Shown here piece by piece: positions 6,838 through 16,100 of a stretch of 46,878 nt of DNA; the stretch's first letter is position 1, and every line of letters starts with the position of its first letter. Position numbers and translations under genes: made by a program. The stretch comes from Clostridia bacterium (GTDB lineage Bacteria > Bacillota > Clostridia > TANB77 > CAG-508), in the NCBI GenBank assembly GCA_017479865.1, contig JAFVBS010000006.1:1-46878 (forward strand), written 5' to 3'. The notes beneath the pieces are model-generated. The model made no database searches. It saw nothing but the letters and a program-made list of their open reading frames with translations, and had not been told where the DNA came from.

Positions 6838-7734
6838 ATGTTTGGTCATCGTTCTGATGGAGTAGAATTAAAAAATATATCACCGGAGTTTAAAATTATA
6901 CCAAGTCTAATGACTGAAAGGGACGACTCACAGGTGTTTTTTAATCAAGATATTGTCGTTACTCCCATTGAAAATTATATTAACAAAAAAGCAGAAGAAG
7001 GATATAAATTTACTTATATGGATGTTATTTTTGCAGCAGTTTTACGCATTATTGCAAAAAGACCAAGGCTCAATAGATTTGTGATTAATGGAAGAATTTA
7101 TGCAAGAAATAGCATTACTATCTCACTTACTATTAAAAAATCGTTAAGTGACGAGGCGGATGAAAGTAATTTAAAAATTCCTTTTGACGGAACAGAAACA
7201 ATTTTTGAAGTAAGAGATAAAATTGAAAAATTAATTGAAGAAAATAAATCTGACCCTGCTGATAATAATAGTACTGATAAAACGGCAAAGATTATTTCTA
7301 TGATACCTACATGTTTCATTAAATTGGTTGTATGGATGATAAAAAAATTAGACAAGCATGGTTATCTTCCAAAAGCTCTAATTAAAGTAAGCCCATTTCA
7401 TACTAGTGCATATATTACCAATGTTGGTTCGCTTGGCATTAATTCTATTTACCATCATTTATATAACTTTGGAACTACTAGCATGTTCTTTGCAATGGGA
7501 AAAAGAAAAAAATCTTATGTATATGAGGATGATGAAATTAAAGAAGAAAAATGCATCAATATTGCATTTGTGGGAGACGAAAGAATTTGTGATGGATACT
7601 ATTATGCACATTCCTTTAGACAACTTTGTAAATATCTAGCAAAACCTGAATTGCTAGAAAAACCAGGAGAACTTGTTCTTGATGATGAAATATCGGATGA
7701 AACAAAATATCAAGAGCCAAGTTTTAGTGAATAA
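6838..7734 (+). CDS. 2-oxoacid dehydrogenase E2-type acyltransferase domain, stand-alone
   Basis: 298 aa that match the catalytic (CAT-like) domain of dihydrolipoyl acyltransferases, without the lipoyl and subunit-binding domains. Recognisable parts are the N-terminal MFGHRSDG, the central NRFVINGRIYARN, the FHTSAYITNVGSLG strand, and the C-terminal DERICDGYYYA. In active E2 and chloramphenicol acetyltransferases the last motif is HxxxDG; here His is replaced by Glu (DER-ICDG), so the usual catalytic base is missing and the substrate is unknown. I chose ATG 6838 because AAGGGG lies eight bases upstream; an in-frame TTG at 6760 has only a weak site. No other pyruvate dehydrogenase subunits are nearby. 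A 14-bp terminator follows. Confidence 0.75.
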   Translation: MFGHRSDGVELKNISPEFKIIPSLMTERDDSQVFFNQDIVVTPIENYINKKAEEGYKFTYMDVIFAAVLRIIAKRPRLNRFVINGRIYARNSITISLTIKKSLSDEADESNLKIPFDGTETIFEVRDKIEKLIEENKSDPADNNSTDKTAKIISMIPTCFIKLVVWMIKKLDKHGYLPKALIKVSPFHTSAYITNVGSLGINSIYHHLYNFGTTSMFFAMGKRKKSYVYEDDEIKEEKCINIAFVGDERICDGYYYAHSFRQLCKYLAKPELLEKPGELVLDDEISDETKYQEPSFSE

Positions 7735-7741
7735 AATAAAA

Positions 7742-7780
7742 CAAGAAGGAAAAAGAAAACTTAATGCTTTTTCCTTCTTG
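7742..7780. terminator. Bidirectional terminator
   Basis: CAAGAAGGAAAAAG and CTTTTTCCTTCTTG form a perfect 14-bp stem with an 11-nt loop between convergent genes (6838 plus, 7873 minus). Confidence 0.85.
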
Positions 7781-7872
7781 CTTTGTTTGTAGGTGATAGA
7801 AAAATTCTTCATTATAATTTTTGAAACATTTCTTTTAAGTACAGTTTTGTAAACAAATAAATTGCTATAATT

Positions 7873-8580
7873 TTATCGCTTTTCTTGCTCTTTTAAAACA
7901 GCATCGGCCTCTTCTTGTGAAAGGTAACCATTTTCTACCATGGTAGAAACTACCTTCCTTTGACGACTTTTGGCCAAATCCAAATTCACAGTAGGGGCAT
8001 ACACACTTGGAGCATTAGGAACACCTGCCATCATGGCAGATTCATACAAATCCATTTCGATAGGATCTTTGTCAAAATAACCATGACAAGCTTGTTTAAT
8101 ACCATAATAGCCGTCTCCAAAATAAATAGTATTGATATATAATTCCAAAATAGTATCTTTTTTATAATTTTTTTCTAGCTCATGTGCCATAAAAAATTCA
8201 GCAATTTTTCGTGTCGCATTAGATTCTTCTGTAATAAAGTATAAATTCTTAGCAACCTGCTGTGTAATGGTGCTGCCACCTTCTAATAATTTTCCATAAC
8301 GAACATTTGAAATAATTGCTCTTGCAATACCAATAATATCAACAGGACCGTGCTGATAAAAACGATGATCTTCTACAGAAATGACCGCATTTTTATAAAA
8401 AACAGGAACATCATCAAGTGTAACATAATTTTTATTTTCTTGATGCTTTTTTACAGTATCTGCTAAGCTGGTTTGCTGCAATACATTTTGATACAACTTA
8501 TATCCATTTAGAAAAAATACACTTGCAACAACTACAACAATTAAAATTAAAAATAATAAAATTCTTCTTAGCCACTTCAT
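7873..8580 (-). CDS. mtgA: Monofunctional peptidoglycan glycosyltransferase (GT51)
   Basis: Polymerises lipid II into glycan strands at the outer face of the membrane. It has one N-terminal membrane anchor (residues 6-25) and then a GT51 domain only: the catalytic Glu70 in VISVEDHRFYQHG, the GGSTITQQVAKNL motif (101-113), and the second conserved segment LEKNYKKDTILELYINTIYFG. At 235 aa it has no transpeptidase domain, so it is monofunctional rather than a truncated class A PBP. On its own strand the start has GAGGTGG upstream of the ATG. It is a single gene with its own leader. The symbol mtgA is by family; orthology was not tested. Confidence 0.9.
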   Translation of the reverse strand: MKWLRRILLFLILIVVVVASVFFLNGYKLYQNVLQQTSLADTVKKHQENKNYVTLDDVPVFYKNAVISVEDHRFYQHGPVDIIGIARAIISNVRYGKLLEGGSTITQQVAKNLYFITEESNATRKIAEFFMAHELEKNYKKDTILELYINTIYFGDGYYGIKQACHGYFDKDPIEMDLYESAMMAGVPNAPSVYAPTVNLDLAKSRQRKVVSTMVENGYLSQEEADAVLKEQEKR

Positions 8581-8715
8581 TTGTTTTTACCACCTCAATT
8601 ATTTAATTAATATTATATATCGAATGAAAAGAAAAAGCAACTTGCCTGGCAAATTAAAAACATTACCTGGGGAGTTTAGATGCGGAAAAATCAATTAGGA
8701 ATTTTGAAGAGTAAA

Positions 8716-8754
8716 TGTCGAAATTAGTCAAAAAATAAGCTTCATGCATATAAT
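8716..8754 (+). promoter_or_regulatory. Possible Spo0A box plus -10 element before the 8799 gene
   Basis: TGTCGAA (8716-8722) matches the 0A box TGNCGAA, and a TATAAT sits at 8749-8754. The box would lie around -39 to -45, the usual place for Spo0A activation. No good -35 box is visible. A 7-mer match can easily arise by chance. Confidence 0.3.
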
Positions 8755-8798
8755 ATAGTAGTAGTACTTTCAAAAGGTGTTACTGGGAGGTGTAAAAT

Positions 8799-9065
8799 AT
8801 GTACGAAGAGGAAAATAAATGCATTATTATCTGCAACAAAGATGAAAAACAAAAAAGAAAAAATAGATACTGTGTCGATGTCATCATCTTTATTTTATCA
8901 ATATTACTTGCTTTCACAGTGGGATTAATGATAGGGTCGCTGCCTATTATTTCTACCATATTATTTTTAGCATTAGCTCCACTTATTATTCTAGCAATTA
9001 TTCTTGCCATATTAATTATTACAAGAGCAATTGAAAGAATTTGCGATAAAAATAGATATAAGTAA
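8799..9065 (+). CDS. Small membrane protein of unknown function
   Basis: 88 aa: a charged, Cys-containing N-terminus (about 1-24), then two hydrophobic stretches (about 25-48 and 50-75) that probably form a membrane hairpin, then a short basic tail. The ribosome binding site GGGAGGTG is strong and well spaced, so this is very likely a real gene. Not recognised as a named family. It is a single gene facing the arginase convergently. A possible Spo0A box lies upstream. Confidence 0.65.
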   Translation: MYEEENKCIIICNKDEKQKRKNRYCVDVIIFILSILLAFTVGLMIGSLPIISTILFLALAPLIILAIILAILIITRAIERICDKNRYK

Positions 9066-9089
9066 AGTAATAAAAAACACTCTATAAAA

Positions 9090-9178
9090 ACAAGGAAAAG
9101 TAGTAATTTCGAAGCTACCATGCAGTGACCAAACAGAGCAGGGTGGATTGCAATAGCGAGGTGTAAGCAATTACTACT
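9090..9178. other. Long imperfect inverted repeat with terminator-like end
   Basis: AAAGTAGTAATT near 9097 pairs with AATTACTACTTT near 9165, enclosing about 60 nt that fold further (GCTA and TGCA with TGCA and TAGC). Seven T follow on the plus strand. It ends the convergent 8799 and arginase genes. The size is larger than an ordinary terminator, so it may be a small transcribed RNA or the relic of a small mobile element. Confidence 0.45.
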
Positions 9179-9200
9179 TTTTTTGTTCTATATGATTATT

Positions 9201-10250
9201 CTATTTTCCAAAATTCTCTACAAAAGCCTTTAAAATTTCTTTTGCAATTGACTCTGTTACGTGATCCTTATCTTTTAAAGGATTAAATTCTACCAAATCA
9301 GCAGAACGAATAATACTTTTGTATTTGATAATTTCATTCGACAACGCATGTACTTCTTCCAAAGTAATTCCATTTTTAGCAGGAACTGATACACCAGGGG
9401 CAACATGTGGGTCAATTAAATCTAAATCATAGCTAATATGAACACCATTCGTTCCATTACCTGCAATCGCAAATGCTTTTTTGCAAATTTCTTCCACACC
9501 ATATTGATGAATATCTTCGGTAGAAAATACTGTAACTCCAGCATTAATCACATTACTCCATTCCCAAGGGTCAATATCCCTTCCGCCAACAATAACAGTG
9601 TTTTTAGGAGAATAAAAAGGTCCTTGATGAAAGTCGGCTAACATGTCCTTTTCATAATGTGTTGCTACAGCTAAAGGAAGCCCATGGAGGTTTCCCGTTA
9701 CAGAAGTGGAATAGGTGTTATAATCTGCATGAGAATCAAACCAAATGATTCCCAAATTTTGATTTTGGCTGATTGAAGCAAGTGCAGAAGCAATGGCAAT
9801 AATATGGTCACCTCCAACAGTCAAAGGAAATTCTCCATCTGCAATTACTTTTTTTACGGTATGATATAATTCATGATTAAAATGATTAATTTGTATTAAA
9901 TTCCTTTTTTCATTTTTGGTATCTAATGCTTTTACTGCTAATACTAAATCATGCATCTTTTGGTAATAATGATTGGCTACGTCAGACTCCATATTTTTTT
10001 CAAAATGCAATTCATGCATTAGTAATAAAAGACGGTTAAATTCTTGAACAAAATCATTTATCTCTTTTAAATTTGTATTTTGATTGAAAAGATTAGCAGT
10101 TTCTTTTTTCTTTTCATCACGTTCATTAACAGAATAAATATGAGAAACTATGTTAGCAAAATCTTTGGTTAATGTTTCTGGGCCAAATTGCGCACCATCT
10201 ACATTCACCCCTAAATCAGTACATGCATTAATGATTGAAAGTTTTTTCAT
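9201..10250 (-). CDS. Arginase-family hydrolase (ureohydrolase)
   Basis: Predicted to hydrolyse arginine, or a related guanidino compound, to urea. The binuclear manganese ligands are all visible: GGDH (146-149), FDSHADYNT (171-179, with D172, H174 and D176) and DLDLIDP (275-281). GNLHGLPLA (187-195) matches the substrate loop typical of arginase rather than agmatinase. An extra helical segment of about 90 residues (45-135) is inserted before the core, making the protein 349 aa against about 300 for classical arginases. The start has GAGGTT upstream on its strand. It is monocistronic, with no other arginine genes nearby. Exact substrate is not certain because of the insertion. Confidence 0.82.
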   Translation of the reverse strand: MKKLSIINACTDLGVNVDGAQFGPETLTKDFANIVSHIYSVNERDEKKKETANLFNQNTNLKEINDFVQEFNRLLLLMHELHFEKNMESDVANHYYQKMHDLVLAVKALDTKNEKRNLIQINHFNHELYHTVKKVIADGEFPLTVGGDHIIAIASALASISQNQNLGIIWFDSHADYNTYSTSVTGNLHGLPLAVATHYEKDMLADFHQGPFYSPKNTVIVGGRDIDPWEWSNVINAGVTVFSTEDIHQYGVEEICKKAFAIAGNGTNGVHISYDLDLIDPHVAPGVSVPAKNGITLEEVHALSNEIIKYKSIIRSADLVEFNPLKDKDHVTESIAKEILKAFVENFGK

Positions 10251-10419
10251 TATTGTAACCTCATTTCATAAAATTGTTTGATGATTATTACGGATATAAA
10301 TTATATCACAGAAATAAAAAAAATCTAGATATTTTAACAAAATCTTTTTAAATAACAGGGTAAAACATAATACTGACAACATTGACATTTGGAATATTCC
10401 TAGTTTTTGCTCAAAAAAG

Positions 10420-10448
10420 TTTACAAGTAAAAACAATTAGTATATAAT
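10420..10448 (+). promoter_or_regulatory. Sigma-A promoter of adhE
   Basis: TTTACA (10420-10425), 17-bp spacer, TATAAT (10443-10448). The start would give a leader of about 110 nt that contains a half copy of the 35-bp repeat. I saw no convincing full Rex operator in the 10251-10564 gap. Confidence 0.7.
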
Positions 10449-10499
10449 ATGGAAGAATTGGAAAGAATAGCAAAAGAAAATGTTCGTCAGTTTTTAGTA

Positions 10500-10530
10500 G
10501 TTTTTAGGGACACCTTCCAAAAGCAGGTTA
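10500..10530 (-). repeat. Partial copy (A) of the 35-bp REP-like element
   Basis: Carries the core AGGGACACCTTCC and a right arm AAAAGCAGGTT with one change from the consensus. The left arm is replaced by a T-rich sequence, so the stem is largely lost. It lies in the adhE leader, about 25 bases before the ribosome binding site. Confidence 0.75.
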
Positions 10531-10564
10531 AAAAATTGGCAAACAAAAAATAGGAGGAAAACAA

Positions 10565-13168
10565 ATGGCAAAAGAATTAAGTGAAGAAGAAAAGAAACAT
10601 ATTGAAGAAATGATTGATAACTTGGTAAAAAGGGCAAAAATAGCTTCAGAAGAATACATGAAATTGGACCAAGACCAAGTAGACGAAATTGTCAAACAAA
10701 TGGCAATGGCGGGTCTAGAACATCATATGGAATTGGCTAAACTCGCAGTAGAGGAAACAGGAAGAGGAATTTACGAAGATAAAATTACAAAGAATATGTT
10801 TGCAACAGAATATATCTACCATAGCATCAAATATGATAAGACGGTAGGAGTTATTTCAGAAAATGAGGAAGAAGGCTATGAAGAAATTGCAGAGCCAATT
10901 GGCATTATTGCAGGGGTAACACCAGTGACAAACCCAACCTCTACAACTATGTTTAAGGCATTAATTGCTGCCAAAACAAGAAATGTTATCATTTTTGGAT
11001 TTCATCCATCTGCACAAAAATGTAGCGTAGCAGCGGCAGAAACATTGCGCGCAGCTGCTGAAAAAGCGGGTGCACCAAAAGACTGCATTTTATGGATAGA
11101 AGAACCATCTATAGAGGCAACAAGAGCATTGATGAACCATCCTGATGTTAGCTTAATTTTAGCAACAGGGGGAAGCGGAATGGTTAAGGCTGCCTATTCT
11201 TGTGGAAAACCAGCATTAGGTGTAGGACCAGGAAATGTTCCTTGCTATATCCATTCTTCAGCAAAACTCAAAACATCAGTCAATGATTTAGTACTTTCAA
11301 AATCTTTTGATAATGGAATGATTTGTGCTTCTGAACAATCTGTTATTGTGGATAGGCAAATTCATGAAGAGTTTGAAAAGCTCATGAAAGAAGCAGGATG
11401 CTACTTTTTAAATGAAGAACAGACAAAACAATTAAGAGAAAGTATGTTTATTAGCGAAAAAGGCTGTGCCTTAAATGCAGACATTGTAGGAAAAAGCCCA
11501 TATCAAATTGCAAAAGGGGCAAGAATAGAAGTACCAGAAACTACCAAAGTGCTAGTATTAAAAGAAAATGGCGTAGGAATTGAGTACCCATTTTCCAAAG
11601 AAAAATTAAGTCCAGTGCTTGCCTATTATGTGGTAGATAGCGCAGAAGAAGGCATTGAATTAGCAGAAAAACTCATCGAATTTGGAGGCCTTGGACATTC
11701 AGCTGTCATTCATGCAGAAGATAAAGAAGTGATTCGTGAGTTCTCAGAAAAAGTGAAAGTAGGAAGAATTATTGTAAATTCCCCATCTACACATGGAGCG
11801 ATTGGAGATATTTATAACACCAACATGCCATCATTAACGTTAGGCTGTGGAACATTTGGAGGAAACTCAACCACTGCCAATGTTTCTTCAGTGAACTTGA
11901 TTAATATCAAACGAGTAGCAACAAGGAGAGTTAATATGCAATGGTTCAAGGTACCAGAGAAAATTTATTTTGAAGCAGGAGCTATTAGTTATTTAGAAAA
12001 AATGCCAGACATTACAAGAGCATTTATTGTAACAGACCCATCCATGGTAGAATTAGGATATGTAGATAAATTGTTGTATCACTTGAGAAAAAGAAAGGAA
12101 TATGTTCATTCTGAAATCTTTTCAGATGTCGAATCAGATCCATCTTTTGACACTATTAACAAAGGTGAGGCATTGATGAGAGAATTTAAGCCAGATGTGA
12201 TTATTGCCCTTGGCGGAGGAAGCCCAATTGATGCAGCAAAGGGAATGTGGCTATTTTATGAGCACCCAGAGGCAGACCCAGAGGGAATGAAATTGAAGTT
12301 TATGGACATTCGTAAACGTACGTATAAATTCCCAAAACTTGGAACAAAAGCAAAAATGGTAGCAATTCCAACCACATCAGGAACTGGCTCAGAGGTAACT
12401 TCATTTGCGGTATTAACCGATAAAAAGCAAAATAAAAAATATCCATTGGCAGATTATGAATTAACACCAGATGTTGCCATTGTAGACCCAGACTTAGTGA
12501 TGAGTTTGCCAAAATCAATTACAGCCGATACCGGAATGGATGTGCTTACTCATGCTATTGAAGCCTACGTTTCCAACATGGCATCTGACTACACAGATGG
12601 ATTGGCAGAGAAAGCATTTGAGTTGGTATTTAAGAATATTAGGGAAGCATACAACAATGGAAGTAACCGTTATGCAAGAGAAAAAATGCATAACGCCAGC
12701 ACCATTGCGGGAATGGCATTTACGAACGCGTTTTTAGGAATTAACCATTCTTTAGCACACAAAATTGGAGCAGAGTTCCATTTGCCTCATGGAAGAATTA
12801 ATGCTATTTTGTTACCATATGTTATTCGATATAACAGCCAGCCACCAACAAAATTTGTATCTTTCCCAAAATACGAATATTTTATTGCAGACCAAAAATA
12901 TGCTGACTTATCCAGAAGAATGAATTTTCCTGCTTATGGCAACGAAGAGGGAGTGAACTCCTTAATTGAGGAGATTAAAAAATTAAACCAAGATTTAAAT
13001 ATTCCAAAATCCTTCCAAGAAGCAGGAATTGAAGAGCAAGAGTTTTTAAGTAAGGTAGATATGCTAGCAGATAGAGCTTTTGAAGACCAATGCACCACAG
13101 CAAACCCAAGGCTACCATTAGTCAGCGAATTAAAACAAATATTGTTAGATAGTTATTATGGGAGATAA
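10565..13168 (+). CDS. adhE: AdhE, bifunctional acetaldehyde-CoA/alcohol dehydrogenase
   Basis: Reduces acetyl-CoA to acetaldehyde and then ethanol with two NADH, regenerating NAD+ in fermentation; the enzyme forms spirosomes in the cytosol. The 867 aa comprise an N-terminal aldehyde dehydrogenase domain (about 1-440) with the catalytic Cys254 in GMICASEQ, a linker, and a C-terminal iron-dependent alcohol dehydrogenase (from about 458) with GGGSPIDAAK, the TTSGTGSE motif and iron-binding histidines in NHSLAHKIGAEFHLPHGR. The start has TAGGAGG upstream. Length and domain order are normal. smc follows after 17 bases and may be partly co-transcribed. Confidence 0.97.
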   Translation: MAKELSEEEKKHIEEMIDNLVKRAKIASEEYMKLDQDQVDEIVKQMAMAGLEHHMELAKLAVEETGRGIYEDKITKNMFATEYIYHSIKYDKTVGVISENEEEGYEEIAEPIGIIAGVTPVTNPTSTTMFKALIAAKTRNVIIFGFHPSAQKCSVAAAETLRAAAEKAGAPKDCILWIEEPSIEATRALMNHPDVSLILATGGSGMVKAAYSCGKPALGVGPGNVPCYIHSSAKLKTSVNDLVLSKSFDNGMICASEQSVIVDRQIHEEFEKLMKEAGCYFLNEEQTKQLRESMFISEKGCALNADIVGKSPYQIAKGARIEVPETTKVLVLKENGVGIEYPFSKEKLSPVLAYYVVDSAEEGIELAEKLIEFGGLGHSAVIHAEDKEVIREFSEKVKVGRIIVNSPSTHGAIGDIYNTNMPSLTLGCGTFGGNSTTANVSSVNLINIKRVATRRVNMQWFKVPEKIYFEAGAISYLEKMPDITRAFIVTDPSMVELGYVDKLLYHLRKRKEYVHSEIFSDVESDPSFDTINKGEALMREFKPDVIIALGGGSPIDAAKGMWLFYEHPEADPEGMKLKFMDIRKRTYKFPKLGTKAKMVAIPTTSGTGSEVTSFAVLTDKKQNKKYPLADYELTPDVAIVDPDLVMSLPKSITADTGMDVLTHAIEAYVSNMASDYTDGLAEKAFELVFKNIREAYNNGSNRYAREKMHNASTIAGMAFTNAFLGINHSLAHKIGAEFHLPHGRINAILLPYVIRYNSQPPTKFVSFPKYEYFIADQKYADLSRRMNFPAYGNEEGVNSLIEEIKKLNQDLNIPKSFQEAGIEEQEFLSKVDMLADRAFEDQCTTANPRLPLVSELKQILLDSYYGR

Positions 13169-13185
13169 AAAAATAGGAGAAAAAT

Positions 13186-16100
13186 ATGTACTTAAAACGA
13201 CTAGAATTACAAGGATTTAAATCATTTGCAGATAAAACCGTATTAGAATTTAAGCCAGGAATTACTTCTGTCATTGGGCCAAACGGCTCTGGCAAAAGTA
13301 ATATTTCTGATGCCATTCGCTGGGTATTAGGGGAGCAAAGCATGAAATCCTTAAGGGGAGCAAAATCAGAGGATGTTATTTTTGCAGGAACTCAAGCAAG
13401 GAAGTCAGTAGGCTTTGCTGAAGTGTCGATTGTATTTGATAATAGTGACAGCAAGCTTCCTATTGAATATGCAGAGGTTACAGTAACCAGAAAACTATAT
13501 CGTAGCGGGGAAACAGGATACTTTATTAATAAAACCCCATGTCGACTCAAAGATATTTTAGAGTTATTTATGGATACAGGTATTGGAAAAGATGGTTACA
13601 GCATCATTGGGCAAGGAAAAATTGATGAAATTTTAAGCAACAAATCAGAGGATAGACGTCACATTTTTGAAGAGGCAGCAGGAATTGTCAAATACAGAAC
13701 CAGAAAAGTAGAATCAGAGAAAAAGCTTGAGCAAACCAAGTTAAATTTGCTCCGCATTAATGATATTTTATCTGAAATTGAAGGAAATATTGAACCATTA
13801 CGTATGCAATCTGAAAAGGCAAAAGAGTATTTAGACTTAAGAGAAGAACTCAAGGGCATTGAGGTGGGCTTGTTTCTATATAATATTGCAACCTATAAAG
13901 AAAAGCTAGAGCAGCTCTTGCAAGATGAGGAAATTCTTGCCTCTCAAAAGGAAGCGGAAGATGGCAAAATGCAAAGCTTACAAGAGCAAAAAGAGGCGTA
14001 TCGTAACGAAATTGATAGCTTACTTACACAAATTGAGCAAATGCAAAATATTGGGTTTGAAAGTAGTAACAAAATCGAAAAAATCAATTCTGAAATTGGT
14101 ATCAATCAAGAAAGAATTCAAAATAACCAAAATAATAGTGCAAGGTTAGAAAATGAAATTGCAGAGTTAGAGAAAAGAATTGAAGAATTACAAGAAGAGC
14201 AACAACAAAAGCTAGATAAAAAAACAAACTTGACTTCAAACAAAGAAAAATATGAGCAAGAATTGGCTACAAAGCAAGCAGAATTAAATAAGCTCACAGA
14301 AAAGCTGTCAGCAGAAGAATTAGAAATAGAGCAAAAAAAACAAACGGTGGAGCAAAGTACAGATAAGCGTTATGAACTTTGCAATCAAATTAGTACTGAT
14401 GAAGCAAACTTTGAAAACCTAGAGAAACGCAAAAAACAAGTACAAAATGAAATCACAACTTGCATTTCAGAATTGGACAGCAAAAGAGACGAAAAACAAC
14501 AATTATCCAAGGGATTTTATGAAATTGAAAGTAAAAAAACGCAGGCAGATAAGCATTTACAAGAGAAAGTAGAAACCAAAAATGCTTGTATGAAAAAGAT
14601 AAAAGAATATGATGATGAACTCAATCGTCTCAGCTATGAACAAAGAATGAAACAGGCAAGACATCAATTTTTGATAGAAACCGAAAAGGACAAAGAGGGA
14701 TACACCAAAAGCGTTAAGTCCTTATTATTAGACTGCGAGAAGGATAGTGCCCTAAAAAAAGGTGTACATGGTGTTTTGGCCAATTTATTATCTGTACAAA
14801 AAGAATATGAAACTGCCATTGAAATGACATTAGGACAAGCATTGCAAAACATTGTCACTGAAAAAGAAGAGGATGCCAAAAAATTAATTGAGCATTTAAG
14901 AGCCAACAATTTAGGAAGAGCCTCCTTTTTGCCAATTTCATCTGTTAAGGGAAAGCCACTTGATAAAATTTCGCAAACTGGAATTTCGGGAGTCATTGGA
15001 ATTGCGTCTAACTTAGTCAAATATGATAAGAAATATGAGCAAATTGTGCTCAGCTTGCTTGGCAGAACGGTCATTGTGGAGAATATGGAAGCAGCTATTA
15101 GTTTAGCAAAGGCAAACCATTATAGCTTCCGCATTGTCACACTAAAAGGAGATGTCATTAATCCATCGGGGGCCATGACAGGTGGTAGTGTGGCTAACAA
15201 AACAGTCAATATTCTAGGAAGAAGCAGAGAAATTGAAGACCTAGAAAAAGAATTAAAGAAGCTTGCTAAGAAAATAGAAGAAACAGCGGAGGCAAAAGAA
15301 AAGTACTCTTCTTCAATTAGTGATGTCATTGAAGAAACAGCAAAATTAGAAAAAGAATTGCAGGAAATTAATATTAACTATGCCACAGAAAAACAAAAAA
15401 TGGTGGCAATAGAAGATGAAATTAGTCGTTTAGAAGTAAGACTTCAAAAACTCAAAGACGAAGTTACCTCACTAGAGGAGCAAAAGGTACAAAATCGAGA
15501 GGCAAAACAAGCAAAAGAAAATGAAATTCAAACTTTGAATGAGCAAATTGAAGCTTTGAATAAAGTGATTGAAGAATTTGCAAGAAATCATAAAGATGAC
15601 CAAAAATACATAGATGATTTGAATTTTGACATTACCAACTTAAAAATTTCAGTTAGCTCTTTTGATGAAAGTGAAAGTTCCATTGACGAAATGGTAGCAA
15701 GAATTGCACAAGACATTGAAAACAATCAACAGAGTATCGAAAACAAAAAGCAAACGATTGAGCAGGTAACCAATGAAAATAAAGAGCTACAAGATGATAT
15801 TGTGGTATTACAGGCAAAAATTGAACAAATCAAACAAGATGTTAGCAACAGTTCACAAAAGGTAGAGGAGTTAAAACAAGAGAGAACTACTAAAAACGAA
15901 AAATTGACCAAAACCGAAAGTGAAATTGAGAGCCAATTCAGTGTGCTAGAAGGATTGAAAGAGCAGATAGTAAAATTAGATGTGAAAAAGACAAAGCTAG
16001 AACAAGACCTGCAGCAAGTGGTTGACAATTTGTGGAATGAGTATGAATTAACACCAAACAATAGTGAGGGATATGAAAAGCCAAGTAATGTAGCCAGCGC

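Noticed and set aside
10251..10440. Possible Rex operator upstream of adhE
   Set aside because: Only a half site (TTTTAACAA) is visible and no TTGTTAA partner at the right distance.
10449..10553. 34-codon ORF in the adhE leader (starting MEELERIAKE)
   Set aside because: Its ATG lies directly on the end of the -10 box, before the expected transcript start, has no ribosome binding site, and half of it is repeat copy A.
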